Part shown: one piece after another, positions 34,256 through 42,891 of the stretch
Position numbering within the stretch: the stretch's first letter is position 1
Layout of the letters: every line of letters starts with the position of its first letter
Source of the DNA: Bradyrhizobium sp. WBOS07
GTDB taxonomy: Bacteria; Pseudomonadota; Alphaproteobacteria; Rhizobiales; Xanthobacteraceae
Direction: 5' to 3'
DNA length: 64,000 nucleotides
Assembly (NCBI RefSeq): GCF_024585165.1
Contig: NZ_CP029008.1
Location: 186,001 to 250,000 of the forward strand
Translations under genes and position numbers: made by a program
The notes under the pieces: generated by a model
What the model was told of the DNA's origin: nothing
Database searches by the model: none
What the model saw: only the letters and a program-made list of their open reading frames with translations

Positions 34256-35215
34256 TCAGGCGTCGCGCAGTTCAGACGGCGTCGCGCCAAAGCGCTTGCG
34301 AAAGGCGCGATTGAAATAGGACAGATCGGCGAAGCCCGAGGAATGCGCGATGTCGCTGATCTTGCGCGCCCTGGCGCGGGGATCGCCGAGCAGCTTGCGT
34401 GCCTGCAGCAGACGCTGCTCCAGCACGAATTCGGTGAAGGTCGTGCCGGCCTGCTCGAACAGACGTTGCGCCTGACGCGGGCTGAGCCCCGAGCGCGTCG
34501 CGACCTCGGACAGGCACAGATCGTTGCGGCCGAGCGCGGCCATTACGTCGGCGCGCATCAGGTCGAGCCGCGCCGCCGCATGGCCGCGGCCGCGCGCGAG
34601 ACTCGCTTGCTCGGCATCGGTGCCGAGCAGAAGGCCGACGAGATCGACCATGTGCTGCGCGGTCAGGCGCTGGCCGACCGCGTCGAGATGCGGCGCGTGA
34701 TTGGCGGCGAGCGCATGGTAGCGGAAGATGGTCTCGGCGACCGCGCCGTCGGAGAGCACTTGCGACAGCTTGCCCTCGGCGCGCGGATTGATGTCGAGCA
34801 GCGCGCGGCGCGGCATGCGGATGGTGGTGAAGCGGTTTTCGTCGGTGTGCCCGACGGTGCCGGTGATGCTCATGTCGACGAGCACCATCTGGGCGGGCGC
34901 AAGCTCGACGGTGTGGCCGTTCTGCCCGACGCGGACGCGGCCGGCATGGGCGGCGATCAGGACGAGGTCGTCGCTGCCGTCGGCGAGATGGCTCTGGGTG
35001 CGGGAATATTGCGCGGAGGCGCCTTCGGGAATGACGAGCGTGATGTTGTCGACCACGCTGACCTGGAGCCGGCAATCGATGCTGTCGCCATGGCTCGGTC
35101 CGATGTCGAGGCCGCAGGGACCGACGGCCCGCTCGCGCCAATGCTCGAACGCCGCACCCTGCGGCAGTCCCGTATATTGGTGAACGACGATGCCCGGCGT
35201 TTTCGCTGCATCCAT
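34256..35215 (-). CDS. AraC-family transcriptional regulator
   Basis: 319 residues from MDAAKTPGIVVHQYTGLPQG at 35215. The C-terminal 100 residues carry two helix-turn-helix units: DLCLSEVATRSGLSPRQAQR and ISDIAHSSGFADLSYFNRAF, followed by RKRFGATPSELR. The N-terminal 200 residues are a beta-rich sensor of the AraC-binding-like type, with no recognised ligand. It is flanked by two copies of the same palindromic repeat, and no target gene is obvious next to it; the adjacent anti-sigma gene is on the same strand and ends 235 bp upstream. Confidence 0.88.
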   Translation of the reverse strand: MDAAKTPGIVVHQYTGLPQGAAFEHWRERAVGPCGLDIGPSHGDSIDCRLQVSVVDNITLVIPEGASAQYSRTQSHLADGSDDLVLIAAHAGRVRVGQNGHTVELAPAQMVLVDMSITGTVGHTDENRFTTIRMPRRALLDINPRAEGKLSQVLSDGAVAETIFRYHALAANHAPHLDAVGQRLTAQHMVDLVGLLLGTDAEQASLARGRGHAAARLDLMRADVMAALGRNDLCLSEVATRSGLSPRQAQRLFEQAGTTFTEFVLEQRLLQARKLLGDPRARARKISDIAHSSGFADLSYFNRAFRKRFGATPSELRDA

Positions 35216-35373
35216 TTGATCTCTAGCCCCTCTTTCGGCTCCGCGATCGGCGGCGCCGACTGCAATTTCCGGAAATTTGACGCCACGGATTGCGGCGAGG
35301 TTCAAATCGGAGGCCGATTCAGGGGGGCTTGTCGGGATGCGACGGCGGGATGGACGCTGGCGACAGGGATCTT

Positions 35374-35445
35374 GTAGCCCGCACGGAGCGCAAGCGGAAT
35401 GCGGGACGGCGGCCCCGGATTACGCTTGCGCTCCATCCGGGCTAC
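35374..35445. repeat. Palindromic repeat, GTAGCCCGGATGGAGCGC family (diverged copy)
   Basis: GTAGCCCGCACGGAGCGCAA on the left pairs with TTGCGCTCCATCCGGGCTAC on the right with two mismatches. It lies in the 235-bp gap between the AraC and anti-sigma genes. Confidence 0.75.
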
Positions 35446-35450
35446 GGCAC

Positions 35451-36512
35451 CTATTTTTTCGCGGGCGCCTGCGGCTGGGACGGCGGCACGGTCTCGATCA
35501 GCTTGCCGGAAAACACCGGGGCTGAGGTCGGCCGGCCGTCGGGTGAGCCGCCGGCCTGCTCGACGGTGACGGCGTAGGTCGCGCCGTTGACGATCTCGGC
35601 ATCATAGGAGGCGAGCAGCGGACGCGCGGTGAAATCGCCGGAGCCGATCACGCCGAGCGAGCGCGGGCGCGGCAGCTTGTCGGAGATCAGCCAGAGCTCG
35701 AAGCTCTTGCCGGGCTCCGGCGTCGCACCGACCTTGCGCACCGTGAAATTGCGCGTCGCGCCGTCGACGGTGAGAATGAAGGCGGGACCGCCGGCCTGGC
35801 CCTGTAACAGCGCGACATATTGCGCGGACGCGGCGAGCGGCGCGGCTGGCGCCTTCACTTCCACGGTCTGGATGCGCGGTGCGGGACGCAAGCCGTTCGG
35901 CAGCGCGTCGGGCAGGAAGATCTGGAGCGACAGCGTCACGAGCAGCGCCGCCGCGAGCGCACCGGCGACGGATGCGATGGAGCGCCAGCGCTTGATGCGC
36001 CCCTCGAGACGAATCACGTTGCCATCGTCGACGACCGCCGCCTGCGGCGCGCGCGCGACGGCAAGATCCGGGGCGTGGACCTGCGGGATGAATTGCGGCG
36101 CGACGTCGGCAAGCGTGTCCGGCTCCGGACGCGGCATCTCCGGCGGCGCGGCCTCGGCCTGCGAGCCCCCCGGTGTCGGCGCAGCCTCCGTCGCCGGCTC
36201 TGCCGCCTCCGCAGCGGGCAGCTCCGGTGCAGGCGGAGGTGGCGGCAGCGAAGCTTCCGCAAGCGCGGGCGGCTGCTGCGCCTGCGACGACCGCACGATC
36301 TCGGCCCTGATGTTCTCCCACACGATCGGCCGCGGCTCGATCGATCCGACCATCTGGTTGAGACCGCCGAGCCGGAAGGACCACGCCTGCACGATCGCGG
36401 CGAACGCCTCGTCCACCGCCATCATGGTCTCGACCTGCGTACGCTCGTCAGCATCGAGCGTGCCGAGGGCATATTCCGCGGCGAGCGCGATATGGTCTTC
36501 GGTATAGGCCAT
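35451..36512 (-). CDS. Anti-sigma factor, RskA-like, membrane-anchored
   Basis: 353 residues from the ATG at 36512; a TTG one codon earlier is in frame. The N-terminus is a zinc-less anti-sigma domain (TEDHIALAAEYALGTLDADE). A long Pro/Ala/Glu-rich linker (about 85-140) follows, then one membrane helix (SVAGALAAALLVTLSLQIFL) and a periplasmic RskA domain (GKSFELWLISDKLPRPRSLG). It would hold the ECF sigma factor encoded 37 bp upstream at the membrane until a periplasmic signal leads to its proteolysis. The linker is longer than usual for RskA. Confidence 0.88.
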   Translation of the reverse strand: MAYTEDHIALAAEYALGTLDADERTQVETMMAVDEAFAAIVQAWSFRLGGLNQMVGSIEPRPIVWENIRAEIVRSSQAQQPPALAEASLPPPPPAPELPAAEAAEPATEAAPTPGGSQAEAAPPEMPRPEPDTLADVAPQFIPQVHAPDLAVARAPQAAVVDDGNVIRLEGRIKRWRSIASVAGALAAALLVTLSLQIFLPDALPNGLRPAPRIQTVEVKAPAAPLAASAQYVALLQGQAGGPAFILTVDGATRNFTVRKVGATPEPGKSFELWLISDKLPRPRSLGVIGSGDFTARPLLASYDAEIVNGATYAVTVEQAGGSPDGRPTSAPVFSGKLIETVPPSQPQAPAKK

Positions 36513-36549
36513 CAATTCCGATCCAGACCCATCCTCACGATCGAGCCAT

Positions 36550-37095
36550 TCATAGTCCGAGGCACTCCCGGATATCCAACATGCTGCGCCGGAGCCACGT
36601 CTTCACCGTGTTGACGGGGGCTGCGAACTTCTCCGCCAATTGCTCGCGGCTCCAGCCGTTGTAATAGGCGAGAAGCACGAGCCGCTGACGGTCCGGCTCG
36701 AGCCGGCCGATGCATTCCAAGAGCCGCTTCAGCTCTTCGGTCATCTCCCGGCGCGCCAGCGGATCGGGACTGTCGGCCGCAACCTCCATCGCCTGAGGCT
36801 CTTCCTCGATGGAGGTTTCCGACTTCTTGCGGACGACGTCGATCGCGCCGTTGCGCGCAATCGAGGCCATCCACGTGATCGGCGACGACAGCGCCGGATT
36901 GAACCGGCCGGCGCCGTTCCAGATCTTGACGTAGGTCTCCTGAATGACCTCCTCTGCGAGATCCTGCCGCCGCAAGATACGGAGCACGACACCATAGAGT
37001 TTCGCGCGCGTGGCGGCGTAGAGGCGCTCGAACGCGGCCTGATCGCCCTTCGCCACCGCCTCGATCAACCCGACCAGCTCTGCTGGCGTCAGCAT
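36550..37095 (-). CDS. ECF sigma factor (SigK-like)
   Basis: 181 residues. Region 2 is ERLYAATRAKLYGVVLRILR with the QETYVKIWNGAGRF core-binding helix, and region 4 is LERLEPDRQRLVLLAYYNGW-type sequence (RLEPDRQRLVLLAYYNGWS) with the WSREQLAEKFAAPVNTVKTW recognition helix. The linker IEEEPQAMEVAADSPDP is acidic. Gene order (sigma then RskA-like anti-sigma) marks this as the SigK/RskA class. The start at 37095 is an ATG. The target promoters are not known; no obvious autoregulatory promoter was recognised. Confidence 0.92.
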   Translation of the reverse strand: MLTPAELVGLIEAVAKGDQAAFERLYAATRAKLYGVVLRILRRQDLAEEVIQETYVKIWNGAGRFNPALSSPITWMASIARNGAIDVVRKKSETSIEEEPQAMEVAADSPDPLARREMTEELKRLLECIGRLEPDRQRLVLLAYYNGWSREQLAEKFAAPVNTVKTWLRRSMLDIRECLGL

Positions 37096-37129
37096 TCAGC
37101 CCCCTGACACACGGTCCGCCGCTTGCCGT

Positions 37130-37253
37130 CACCTCTCCCCGATGGGGAGAGGTCGATTTGCCCAGCAAATCGGGTGAAGGGGCGCAGGGCTAACAAGAGA
37201 CCGTCACCCCTCACCCGGCGCTCCGCGCCGACCTCTCCCAAGGGAGAGGTGGG
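37130..37253. repeat. Palindromic intergenic repeat, CACCTCTCCCC family
   Basis: The left arm CACCTCTCCCCGATGGGGAG is a small hairpin; the right arm contains CGGCGCTCCGCGCCGACCTC and ends in AAGGGAGAGGTGGG. The design is that of the 4823 and 40546 elements, but with a different inner part (GATTTGCCCAGCAAATC hairpin). It occupies most of the 317-bp gap between the sigma factor gene and fliJ. Confidence 0.8.
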
Positions 37254-37353
37254 CACCGCCGTCGCTGGTACAGCATTCATCCCCGCCACCATAGCGCGCG
37301 GCCAAGCCGAGCACCAAGGGGCGCGGCGCCACGCTGTGGACAGCACATGCGAA

Positions 37354-37378
37354 AACCCGGACCTTGCGGGTCCGGGTT
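37354..37378 (-). terminator. Terminator after fliJ
   Basis: AACCCGGACC and GGTCCGGGTT form a perfect ten-base stem with a five-base loop, 34 bp beyond the fliJ stop on the minus strand. On that strand the stem is followed by TTCGC, so the T tract is short (GGGTTTTC). Confidence 0.6.
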
Positions 37379-37412
37379 CTGCGGATTTCTTGGTAGCCTT
37401 GCTTGTCGGCCG

Positions 37413-37832
37413 TCAGGCGACGGCGCCGATGCGGGCGCGCATCAGGCCGATGCTGTCGAGGTCGGCCTGCTCGCGGGCGTTCTCTTCGGCGCGCTCGCGG
37501 GCCTGGTCGCGCTCGTCGAGCAGCTCGACCTTCTTCAGCTCCTCGAAGGCCTCGGCCAGCGCGGCCTTGGCTTCGTCGAGCTGGCCCTTGAGCTCGTCGG
37601 CCGAGCGGGTCAGGTTCTCGCGGCGCTGGATCGCGGCCTTGGCGTAGGTCGGGTAGGCGAAGTGCGAGGGATCGTTGATCCCGGCGCGCTCCTGCTCGGT
37701 CTGGATCTCGCGCTCGAGATCGACCGACATCCGCTGGAAGTCGGCGATCATGGTCTCGATCTGGGTGACCCGGCGGCGCTTCTCGTCGACCTGAAACTTC
37801 TTCAGGCGAATGAGGGTATCTCGTGACTTCAT
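37413..37832 (-). CDS. fliJ: Flagellar export chaperone/stalk protein FliJ
   Basis: 139 residues, almost entirely coiled coil (ETMIADFQRMSVDLEREIQT, TRSADELKGQLDEAKAALAE, DERDQARERAEENAREQA). Length, charge pattern and the start MKSRDTLIRLKKFQVDEKRR match FliJ, which links the FliI ATPase ring to FlhA and acts as a general chaperone. It lies 121 bp downstream of fliI on the same strand and ends at a hairpin. Confidence 0.88.
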   Translation of the reverse strand: MKSRDTLIRLKKFQVDEKRRRVTQIETMIADFQRMSVDLEREIQTEQERAGINDPSHFAYPTYAKAAIQRRENLTRSADELKGQLDEAKAALAEAFEELKKVELLDERDQARERAEENAREQADLDSIGLMRARIGAVA

Positions 37833-37953
37833 CGACTCGTACTCCCCAGAAGTCCCCCCGCTGCACGTGGGACGATACCGGTCACCCCACGGGCCCGATG
37901 GAGGCCCAGACCGGCTCTGCTACTCTGTGGGATCGGATGATGACCGGACAAAG

Positions 37954-39279
37954 TTAGCGTTCCGTTTCCAAATTACCGAGGATGTGAGCCAACTGGCGGT
38001 AGCCGTCCGCAAGCGAGGCATTTTCGTCCTTGCGCTGGCGCAGGAAGGCCTCCAGCGGCTCGTGCAGGCGGATCGCCTCGTCGACTTCCGGGCTGGAGCC
38101 GGCCCGATAGGCGCCGAGCCGGATCAATTCCTCCATGTCGGCATAGGTCGCCATCACCTGGCGCGCCCGCTGGATCACGGGCCAGAATTGCGGATCGGCC
38201 GATTTCGGCATGGTCCGGGAGACGGATTTGAGGATGTTGATCGCGGGATAGCGGCCGCGCTCGGCGATCGATCGCTGCATCACGATGTGCCCGTCCAGGA
38301 TGCCGCGCACGGCGTCCGCGATCGGCTCGTTGTGATCGTCGCCGTCGACCAGCACCGTGAAGATCGCGGTGATGGCGCCCTCCCCCAGGCCCGGGCCGGC
38401 GCGCTCCAGAAGCTTCGGCAGCTCGGTGAAGACGGTCGGCGTATAGCCCTTGGCCGTCGGCGGCTCGCCGGCGGACAGGCCGATTTCGCGCTGGGCCATG
38501 GCAAAGCGCGTCACCGAGTCCATCAGGCACAGCACGTCCTTGTTCTCGTCGCGAAAATATTCGGCGACCGCGAGCGTCAGATACGCCGCCTGGCGGCGCA
38601 TCAGCGCCGGCTCGTCGGAGGTCGCGACCACCACGACGGAGCGCGCCAGGCCCTCCTCGCCGAGGTCGTCCTGCAAGAATTCCTGCACCTCGCGGCCGCG
38701 TTCGCCGATCAGCCCGATGACGCTGACATCGGCGTCGACGTTGCGGGCGAGCATCGACAGCAGCACCGACTTGCCGACGCCGGAACCGGCGAAGATGCCC
38801 ATGCGCTGGCCGCGGCAGCAGGTGAGGAAGGTGTTCATCGCGCGCACGCCGAGATCGAGCGGGCTGCCGACGCGCTTGCGCGAATGCGCCGGCGGCGGCG
38901 TGTTGCGGAATGGCATCGGCGAGGCGCCTTGCGGCAGCGGTCCCTTGCCGTCGATCGGCTCGCCCAGCGCGTTGACGACGCGGCCGAGCCAGGCCGACGA
39001 GGGCCGCACCAGATTGGCGGCGTTGGCGATGACGGCCTTGCAGCCGCGGCGCACGCCGTCGAGGCCGGCGAACGGCATCACGACAGCATTGTTGCCGGAG
39101 AAGCCGATCACCTCGCAAGGAATCGAACGGTTGGCGCCGGTCTCGATCACCAGCCGCGCGCCGACCGACATGGCATGAATGGGACCGGCCACCTCGACCA
39201 TCAGGCCGCGGACGCCGACCACGCGGCCGTAGATATTGATGCCGTCGATGTCGCCGATCTGTTCGGCAAGAGCCTTCAT
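37954..39279 (-). CDS. fliI: Flagellum-specific ATPase FliI
   Basis: 441 residues. Walker A is [11 protein letters not shown] (161-171), and the Walker B region is [20 protein letters not shown]. The [12 protein letters not shown] block near the C-terminus is typical of type III secretion/F1-beta-like ATPases. It energises or dissociates export cargo below the FlhA gate. The gene is divergent from ctrA across a 468-bp regulatory region and followed by fliJ, an order conserved in this family. Confidence 0.94.
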   Translation of the reverse strand: MKALAEQIGDIDGINIYGRVVGVRGLMVEVAGPIHAMSVGARLVIETGANRSIPCEVIGFSGNNAVVMPFAGLDGVRRGCKAVIANAANLVRPSSAWLGRVVNALGEPIDGKGPLPQGASPMPFRNTPPPAHSRKRVGSPLDLGVRAMNTFLTCCRGQRMGIFAGSGVGKSVLLSMLARNVDADVSVIGLIGERGREVQEFLQDDLGEEGLARSVVVVATSDEPALMRRQAAYLTLAVAEYFRDENKDVLCLMDSVTRFAMAQREIGLSAGEPPTAKGYTPTVFTELPKLLERAGPGLGEGAITAIFTVLVDGDDHNEPIADAVRGILDGHIVMQRSIAERGRYPAINILKSVSRTMPKSADPQFWPVIQRARQVMATYADMEELIRLGAYRAGSSPEVDEAIRLHEPLEAFLRQRKDENASLADGYRQLAHILGNLETER

Positions 39280-39418
39280 CGGGAAGCCTTCATCAGGAGC
39301 GCGCGTTCAATGTGAGGGCCTTCATGTAATGGGTCGCCTTCGCGAATTCCGGCCGCCGCAGCGATCCCCGGGACTTCACGGAGGAAACCTTAAGTTTCGC
39401 CATATTTCTGAACGCCGC

Positions 39419-39434
39419 TTAACTTCGTGTTTAC
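39419..39434. promoter_or_regulatory. CtrA-like box between fliI and ctrA
   Basis: TTAA-CTTCGTG-TTTAC differs from TTAA-N7-TTAAC by one base. It lies 140 bp before the fliI start (reading left) and 314 bp before ctrA (reading right), so it could serve fliI or ctrA autoregulation. Binding is inferred. Confidence 0.4.
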
Positions 39435-39477
39435 CCGCATCATTAATCATTGCGTCACTGTCTTTGTGACTGAGCGT

Positions 39478-39668
39478 GACTCCCCTTCAGAAGAAGGCTG
39501 AGTCGCGGGAGTCGGTTAGGCCCGTCTCTTAAAGTGGAACTTGAACGGAGCTGGGTGACGAAAGCTGCTTCACCGCAAGACCTTAGGGCGATTCGACAAA
39601 AATTGCACCCGAGGGACTTGCGTTCCAGAATCAGGATTTGTTAACCATCTGTTGTCAGGATCCGAATC
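39478..39668. promoter_or_regulatory. Cluster of six GANTC (CcrM) sites upstream of ctrA
   Basis: GACTC (39478), GAGTC (39500, 39509), GATTC (39590) and GAATC (39628, 39664) occur in 191 bp, where about one would be expected by chance. In Caulobacter, CcrM methylation of GANTC in the ctrA promoter times its transcription. This region, 80-270 bp before the ctrA start, should hold the promoters. The remainder of the 468-bp gap shows no gene. Confidence 0.6.
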
Positions 39669-39747
39669 AGTTGTTCAAAGGCGTTTTGTTGAGTGCCGCG
39701 AATGCGGCCGACCTGACGCCCAGGAGCGGCGACTATGGGGAACTGGC

Positions 39748-40449
39748 ATGCGCGTTTTGCTGATTGAAGATGACAGCGCCGTCGCGCAGTCGATCGAGCT
39801 GATGTTGAAGTCGGAGAGCTTCAACGTCTACACGACCGATTTGGGGGAAGAAGGCGTCGATCTCGGTAAATTATACGATTACGACATTATCCTTCTCGAC
39901 CTCAACCTGCCCGACATGTCCGGATACGACGTGCTCAAGCAGCTCCGGGTCTCCAAGATCAAGACACCGATTCTGATCCTCTCCGGCCTCGCCGGCATCG
40001 AGGACAAGGTCAAGGGTCTCGGCGTCGGCGCCGACGACTACATGACTAAGCCCTTCCACAAGGACGAGCTGGTGGCCCGCATCCATGCGATCGTGCGCCG
40101 CTCCAAGGGCCATGCCCAGTCGGTCATCCAGACCGGCGACCTCGTCGTCAACCTCGACACCAAGACGGTGGAAGTCGGCGGCCAGCGCGTGCATCTGACC
40201 GGCAAGGAATACCAGATGCTGGAGCTGCTCTCGCTCCGCAAGGGCACCACCCTCACCAAGGAAATGTTCCTCAACCACCTCTATGGCGGCATGGACGAGC
40301 CGGAGCTGAAGATCATCGACGTCTTCATCTGCAAGCTCCGCAAGAAGCTGGCCAACGCTTCCGAGGGCCGCAACTTCATCGAGACCGTGTGGGGCCGTGG
40401 CTACGTGCTGCGCGAGCCGCACGAGGCCGACGAGCGCATCCCCGCCTGA
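39748..40449 (+). CDS. ctrA: Cell-cycle response regulator CtrA
   Basis: 233 residues from [20 protein letters not shown]. The receiver domain has phospho-acceptor D51 in [16 protein letters not shown] and the conserved K in [11 protein letters not shown]. The OmpR-type winged helix covers the C-terminal half ([20 protein letters not shown], then [12 protein letters not shown], then [13 protein letters not shown]). It is phosphorylated through CckA-ChpT and controls replication, division and motility genes. The ATG at 39748 is the only start that fits the family. The frame extends left to 39652 without support. It is followed by a strong terminator. Confidence 0.96.
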   Translation: MRVLLIEDDSAVAQSIELMLKSESFNVYTTDLGEEGVDLGKLYDYDIILLDLNLPDMSGYDVLKQLRVSKIKTPILILSGLAGIEDKVKGLGVGADDYMTKPFHKDELVARIHAIVRRSKGHAQSVIQTGDLVVNLDTKTVEVGGQRVHLTGKEYQMLELLSLRKGTTLTKEMFLNHLYGGMDEPELKIIDVFICKLRKKLANASEGRNFIETVWGRGYVLREPHEADERIPA

Positions 40450-40499
40450 TCTCTAGGGTTACGTCGCGAGCCCTTAGGGCTCGCTCCTCCCAGCCTGGA

Positions 40500-40530
40500 C
40501 CCCGCCGCAAATGGCGGGGTTTTGTTTTTT
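40500..40530 (+). terminator. Rho-independent terminator of ctrA
   Basis: CCCCGCC-GCAAAT-GGCGGGG is followed by TTTTGTTTTTT. A textbook intrinsic terminator 51 bp after the stop. Confidence 0.9.
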
Positions 40531-40545
40531 GGGGGACGGGATTTC

Positions 40546-40666
40546 TCCCTCTCCCGCTTGCGGGAGAGGGTCGGGGAGAGGGTTTGTCCACATCGGGACA
40601 ATCCCTGTGTGGAGAGAGCCCCCACCCGGCGCTCCGCGCCGACCTCCCCCGCAAGCGGGAGAGGTG
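40546..40666. repeat. Palindromic intergenic repeat, CTCTCCCGC family
   Basis: TCCCTCTCCCGCTTGCGGGA opens it, GGGACAATCCC and CGGCGCTCCGCGCCG lie inside, and CCCCGCAAGCGGGAGAGGTG closes it. Very close to the element at 4823-4943. It fills the gap between the ctrA terminator and the DUF350 gene. Confidence 0.85.
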
Positions 40667-40755
40667 CACTACCCTCGCGGCGACAGCTCATCTCTTAACG
40701 TTTGAACCGCTATCCTTCCCCGGCCGACGAATGGTCGCTGCTCGACGGGGGAACG

Positions 40756-41160
40756 ATGATCCTGCAATCACTGGCCGGCCTGCCCGCCTTCCTGGTCTAT
40801 TTCTGCACCGGGCTGATCGCGATCGTTGCGTATCTGCTCGTCTATACCCGCATCACCGCGCATAACGAATTCCAGCTCATCCGCGACAACCAGCCGGCCG
40901 CGGCGATCGCGCTCGGGCTCAGCCTGCTCGGCTTCGTGGCGCCGCTGGTCAGCGCCATCGCGCATTCGGCCAACGTGCTGGACTGCCTGATCTGGGCGAC
41001 CATCGCGCTGATCGTGCAGGTGATCGTGTTCTATCTCGTCAAGGTTCCGGTGCCGAACCTGTCGACGCGCATCGATGCCGGCGAGCTCGCGCCTGCGATC
41101 TGGCTCGGCCTGGCCTCGCTCGCCGCCGGCCTCCTCAACGCTGCCAGCATGATCTATTGA
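40756..41160 (+). CDS. DUF350 family membrane protein (YjfL-like)
   Basis: 134 residues from MILQSLAGLPAFLVYFCTGL at 40756, preceded by GGGGGA. Four hydrophobic segments are visible in two repeats (AFLVYFCTGLIAIVAYLLVY, IALGLSLLGFVAPLVSAIAH, LDCLIWATIALIVQVIVFYL, and the final segment). This is the DUF350 pattern of E. coli YjfL. Its stop is one base from the start of the Ser-rich gene, which is followed by the ATP-grasp gene. This is the yjfL-yjfM-yjfC arrangement. Function unknown; it may anchor a modified protein. Confidence 0.8.
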   Translation: MILQSLAGLPAFLVYFCTGLIAIVAYLLVYTRITAHNEFQLIRDNQPAAAIALGLSLLGFVAPLVSAIAHSANVLDCLIWATIALIVQVIVFYLVKVPVPNLSTRIDAGELAPAIWLGLASLAAGLLNAASMIY

Positions 41161-41161
41161 G

Positions 41162-41557
41162 ATGGCGGACAGATCTTCCAAGAAGGAATTCGGCAAGCGC
41201 CGGCCGGCCGCCGAGAAACCACCGTCGGGTCCGCCGGTGAAACGTTCCGGCCATGTCGCGCTGCTGGTGATGGGCACGCTCGCGGTCGGCACCACCGCCT
41301 ACACCTTGATGCCGCGGCAGACTTGCGAGCCGACCCCTGGCGCCGTGCCGGGACAGACCACCACGACTTGCACCACCAGCAGCAGCAGCAGTTCGTCGGG
41401 CAGTGGCAGCAGCTCGCGCTGGTCGTCGCGATCGAGCTTGTTCAGCAGCGATTCGTCGTCCCATTCATCGTCGGCAACCTCGTCCGATTCCGGCCACAGC
41501 AGCGTAAGCCGCGGCGGCTTCGGCTCGTTCGGCCACGGCTTCTCCGGCGGCGGCTGA
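41162..41557 (+). CDS. Ser-rich membrane-anchored protein (YjfM/YgiB-like position)
   Basis: 131 residues. A basic N-terminus precedes one membrane helix (VALLVMGTLAVGTTAYTLM). The rest is extracytoplasmic and of very low complexity: Thr/Ser runs (TTTTCTTSSSSSSSGSGSSS) and a Gly-rich end (RGGFGSFGHGFSGGG). It sits between the DUF350 and ATP-grasp genes (1 bp and 3 bp spacing), where E. coli has the DUF1190 protein YjfM/YgiB. Sequence similarity to DUF1190 is not obvious to me, so the family label rests on context. A Gly-rich terminus next to an amide ligase makes it a candidate substrate. Confidence 0.7.
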   Translation: MADRSSKKEFGKRRPAAEKPPSGPPVKRSGHVALLVMGTLAVGTTAYTLMPRQTCEPTPGAVPGQTTTTCTTSSSSSSSGSGSSSRWSSRSSLFSSDSSSHSSSATSSDSGHSSVSRGGFGSFGHGFSGGG

Positions 41558-41560
41558 TCC

Positions 41561-42721
41561 ATGCAACGCATCACTTGCCTGGAGCGCGACGACTGGCGAG
41601 AGACCGCGGCGCAATGCGGCTTCGTCTTCCACACCATCGACGGCGAACGCTATTGGGACGAGCGTGCCTATTACGGCTTCACGCTCGACGAGATCGAGCG
41701 CGGCATCGAGGCGCCGACCGGCGAGATCGAGGCGATGTGCCTCGAGCTTGCCGGCCGCGTCATCGGCGACGAGCGGCATCTGCGGCGCTTGCAGATACCG
41801 GAAGCGTTCTGGAGCCTGATCGCCGAAAGCTGGCAGCGCGACGACCGCAGCCTCTATGGCCGTCTCGATCTGAAATATGACGGCAAAGGTCCAGCAAAGC
41901 TGCTCGAATACAACGCGGACACGCCGACCTCGATCTTCGAGGCCGCGGTGTTTCAATGGACCTGGCTCGAACAGGCGATCGAACGCCGCGTCATCCCCTC
42001 GCGTGCCGATCAGTTCAATTCCATCCATGAGCGATTGATCGCGGCATGGAAGGAGGTTGCTGCCGGGCGCCATCTCCATCTCGCCGGCATCACGGACAAC
42101 GCCGAGGATGCCGGCACGCTCGCTTATCTCGAGGACACCGCGCGTCAGGCCGGGCTGTCGACCACCCTGCTCGACATCGAGCAAGTCGGCTGGCGCGACG
42201 AGGGCGGCGGCTTCGTCGATCTCGACGAGACCGACATCGCGCTCGCCTTCAAGCTCTATCCCTGGGAGTGGATGTTCCACGATTCCTTCGGCGCCAAGCT
42301 GCAGGACGCGCCGACGCGCTGGATCGAGCCGCCGTGGAAGGCGGTGCTCTCCAACAAGGGCATTCTGCCGCTGCTGTGGGAGATGTTTCCGAACCATCCC
42401 AACCTGCTGCCGGCGTTCTTCGAGGATGATGCGCAAGCCGTCGAGCTCGGCACGTCCTATGTGCGCAAGCCGCTGCTGTCGCGCGAAGGCGCCAACGTCA
42501 CGCTGGTGTCCGGCGGGATACCGCTCGACGAGCAGGCGGGCCCCTACGGCGCCGAAGGTTTCGTGCGCCAGGCGCTGGCACCGCTGCCGAATTTCTCGGG
42601 CTTCTATCCGGTGGTGGGAAGCTGGCTGGTGAATCACGAGCCGTGCGGATTGTCGATCCGCGAGGACGAGAGCCCGATCACGGGCAACCGCTCGCGGTTT
42701 TTGCCGCATGCGATTTTGTGA
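41561..42721 (+). CDS. Glutathionylspermidine synthase-like ATP-grasp amide ligase (YjfC/YgiC-like)
   Basis: 386 residues, colinear with the C-terminal synthetase domain of GspS. It opens RDDWRETAAQCGFVFHTIDG. The nucleotide-binding core includes LYGRLDLKYDGKGPAKLLEY with the NADTPTSIFEAA loop, and the C-terminal half holds KPLLSREGANVTLVSGG. The family couples ATP hydrolysis to forming an amide bond, classically between glutathione and spermidine. The stand-alone bacterial members next to DUF350/DUF1190 proteins are thought instead to modify a peptide or protein. The amidase half of GspS is absent. It is the third gene of a tightly packed operon. Confidence 0.85.
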   Translation: MQRITCLERDDWRETAAQCGFVFHTIDGERYWDERAYYGFTLDEIERGIEAPTGEIEAMCLELAGRVIGDERHLRRLQIPEAFWSLIAESWQRDDRSLYGRLDLKYDGKGPAKLLEYNADTPTSIFEAAVFQWTWLEQAIERRVIPSRADQFNSIHERLIAAWKEVAAGRHLHLAGITDNAEDAGTLAYLEDTARQAGLSTTLLDIEQVGWRDEGGGFVDLDETDIALAFKLYPWEWMFHDSFGAKLQDAPTRWIEPPWKAVLSNKGILPLLWEMFPNHPNLLPAFFEDDAQAVELGTSYVRKPLLSREGANVTLVSGGIPLDEQAGPYGAEGFVRQALAPLPNFSGFYPVVGSWLVNHEPCGLSIREDESPITGNRSRFLPHAIL

Positions 42722-42730
42722 GTCGCGTTC

Positions 42731-42888
42731 TTTCCCTCTCCCCTTGTGGGAGAGGGTGGCTCGCCGCGAAGCGGCGAGACGGGTGAGGGGTCTCTATCCT
42801 CGCACACATCTCGCATTGGAGTTTGCTGAAGCAACCCCTCATCCGGCGCTTCGCGCCACCTTCTCCCACAAGGGGAGAAGGAAGAAAG
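42731..42888. repeat. Palindromic intergenic repeat, CCTCTCCCCTTGTGGGAG family
   Basis: CCCTCTCCCCTTGTGGGAGA opens and TTCTCCCACAAGGGGAGAAG closes the element. Inside are GCCGCGAAGCGGCGAGACGG and CCGGCGCTTCGCGCCACC. Very close copies lie at 58984-59141 and 63121-63321. It separates two convergent genes. Confidence 0.88.
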
Positions 42889-42891
42889 AAC

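Noticed and set aside
40546..40666. Repeats of the CTCTCCCGC type as CRISPR or attachment sites
   Set aside because: Copies are single, far apart and palindromic, with no spacers and no cas genes.
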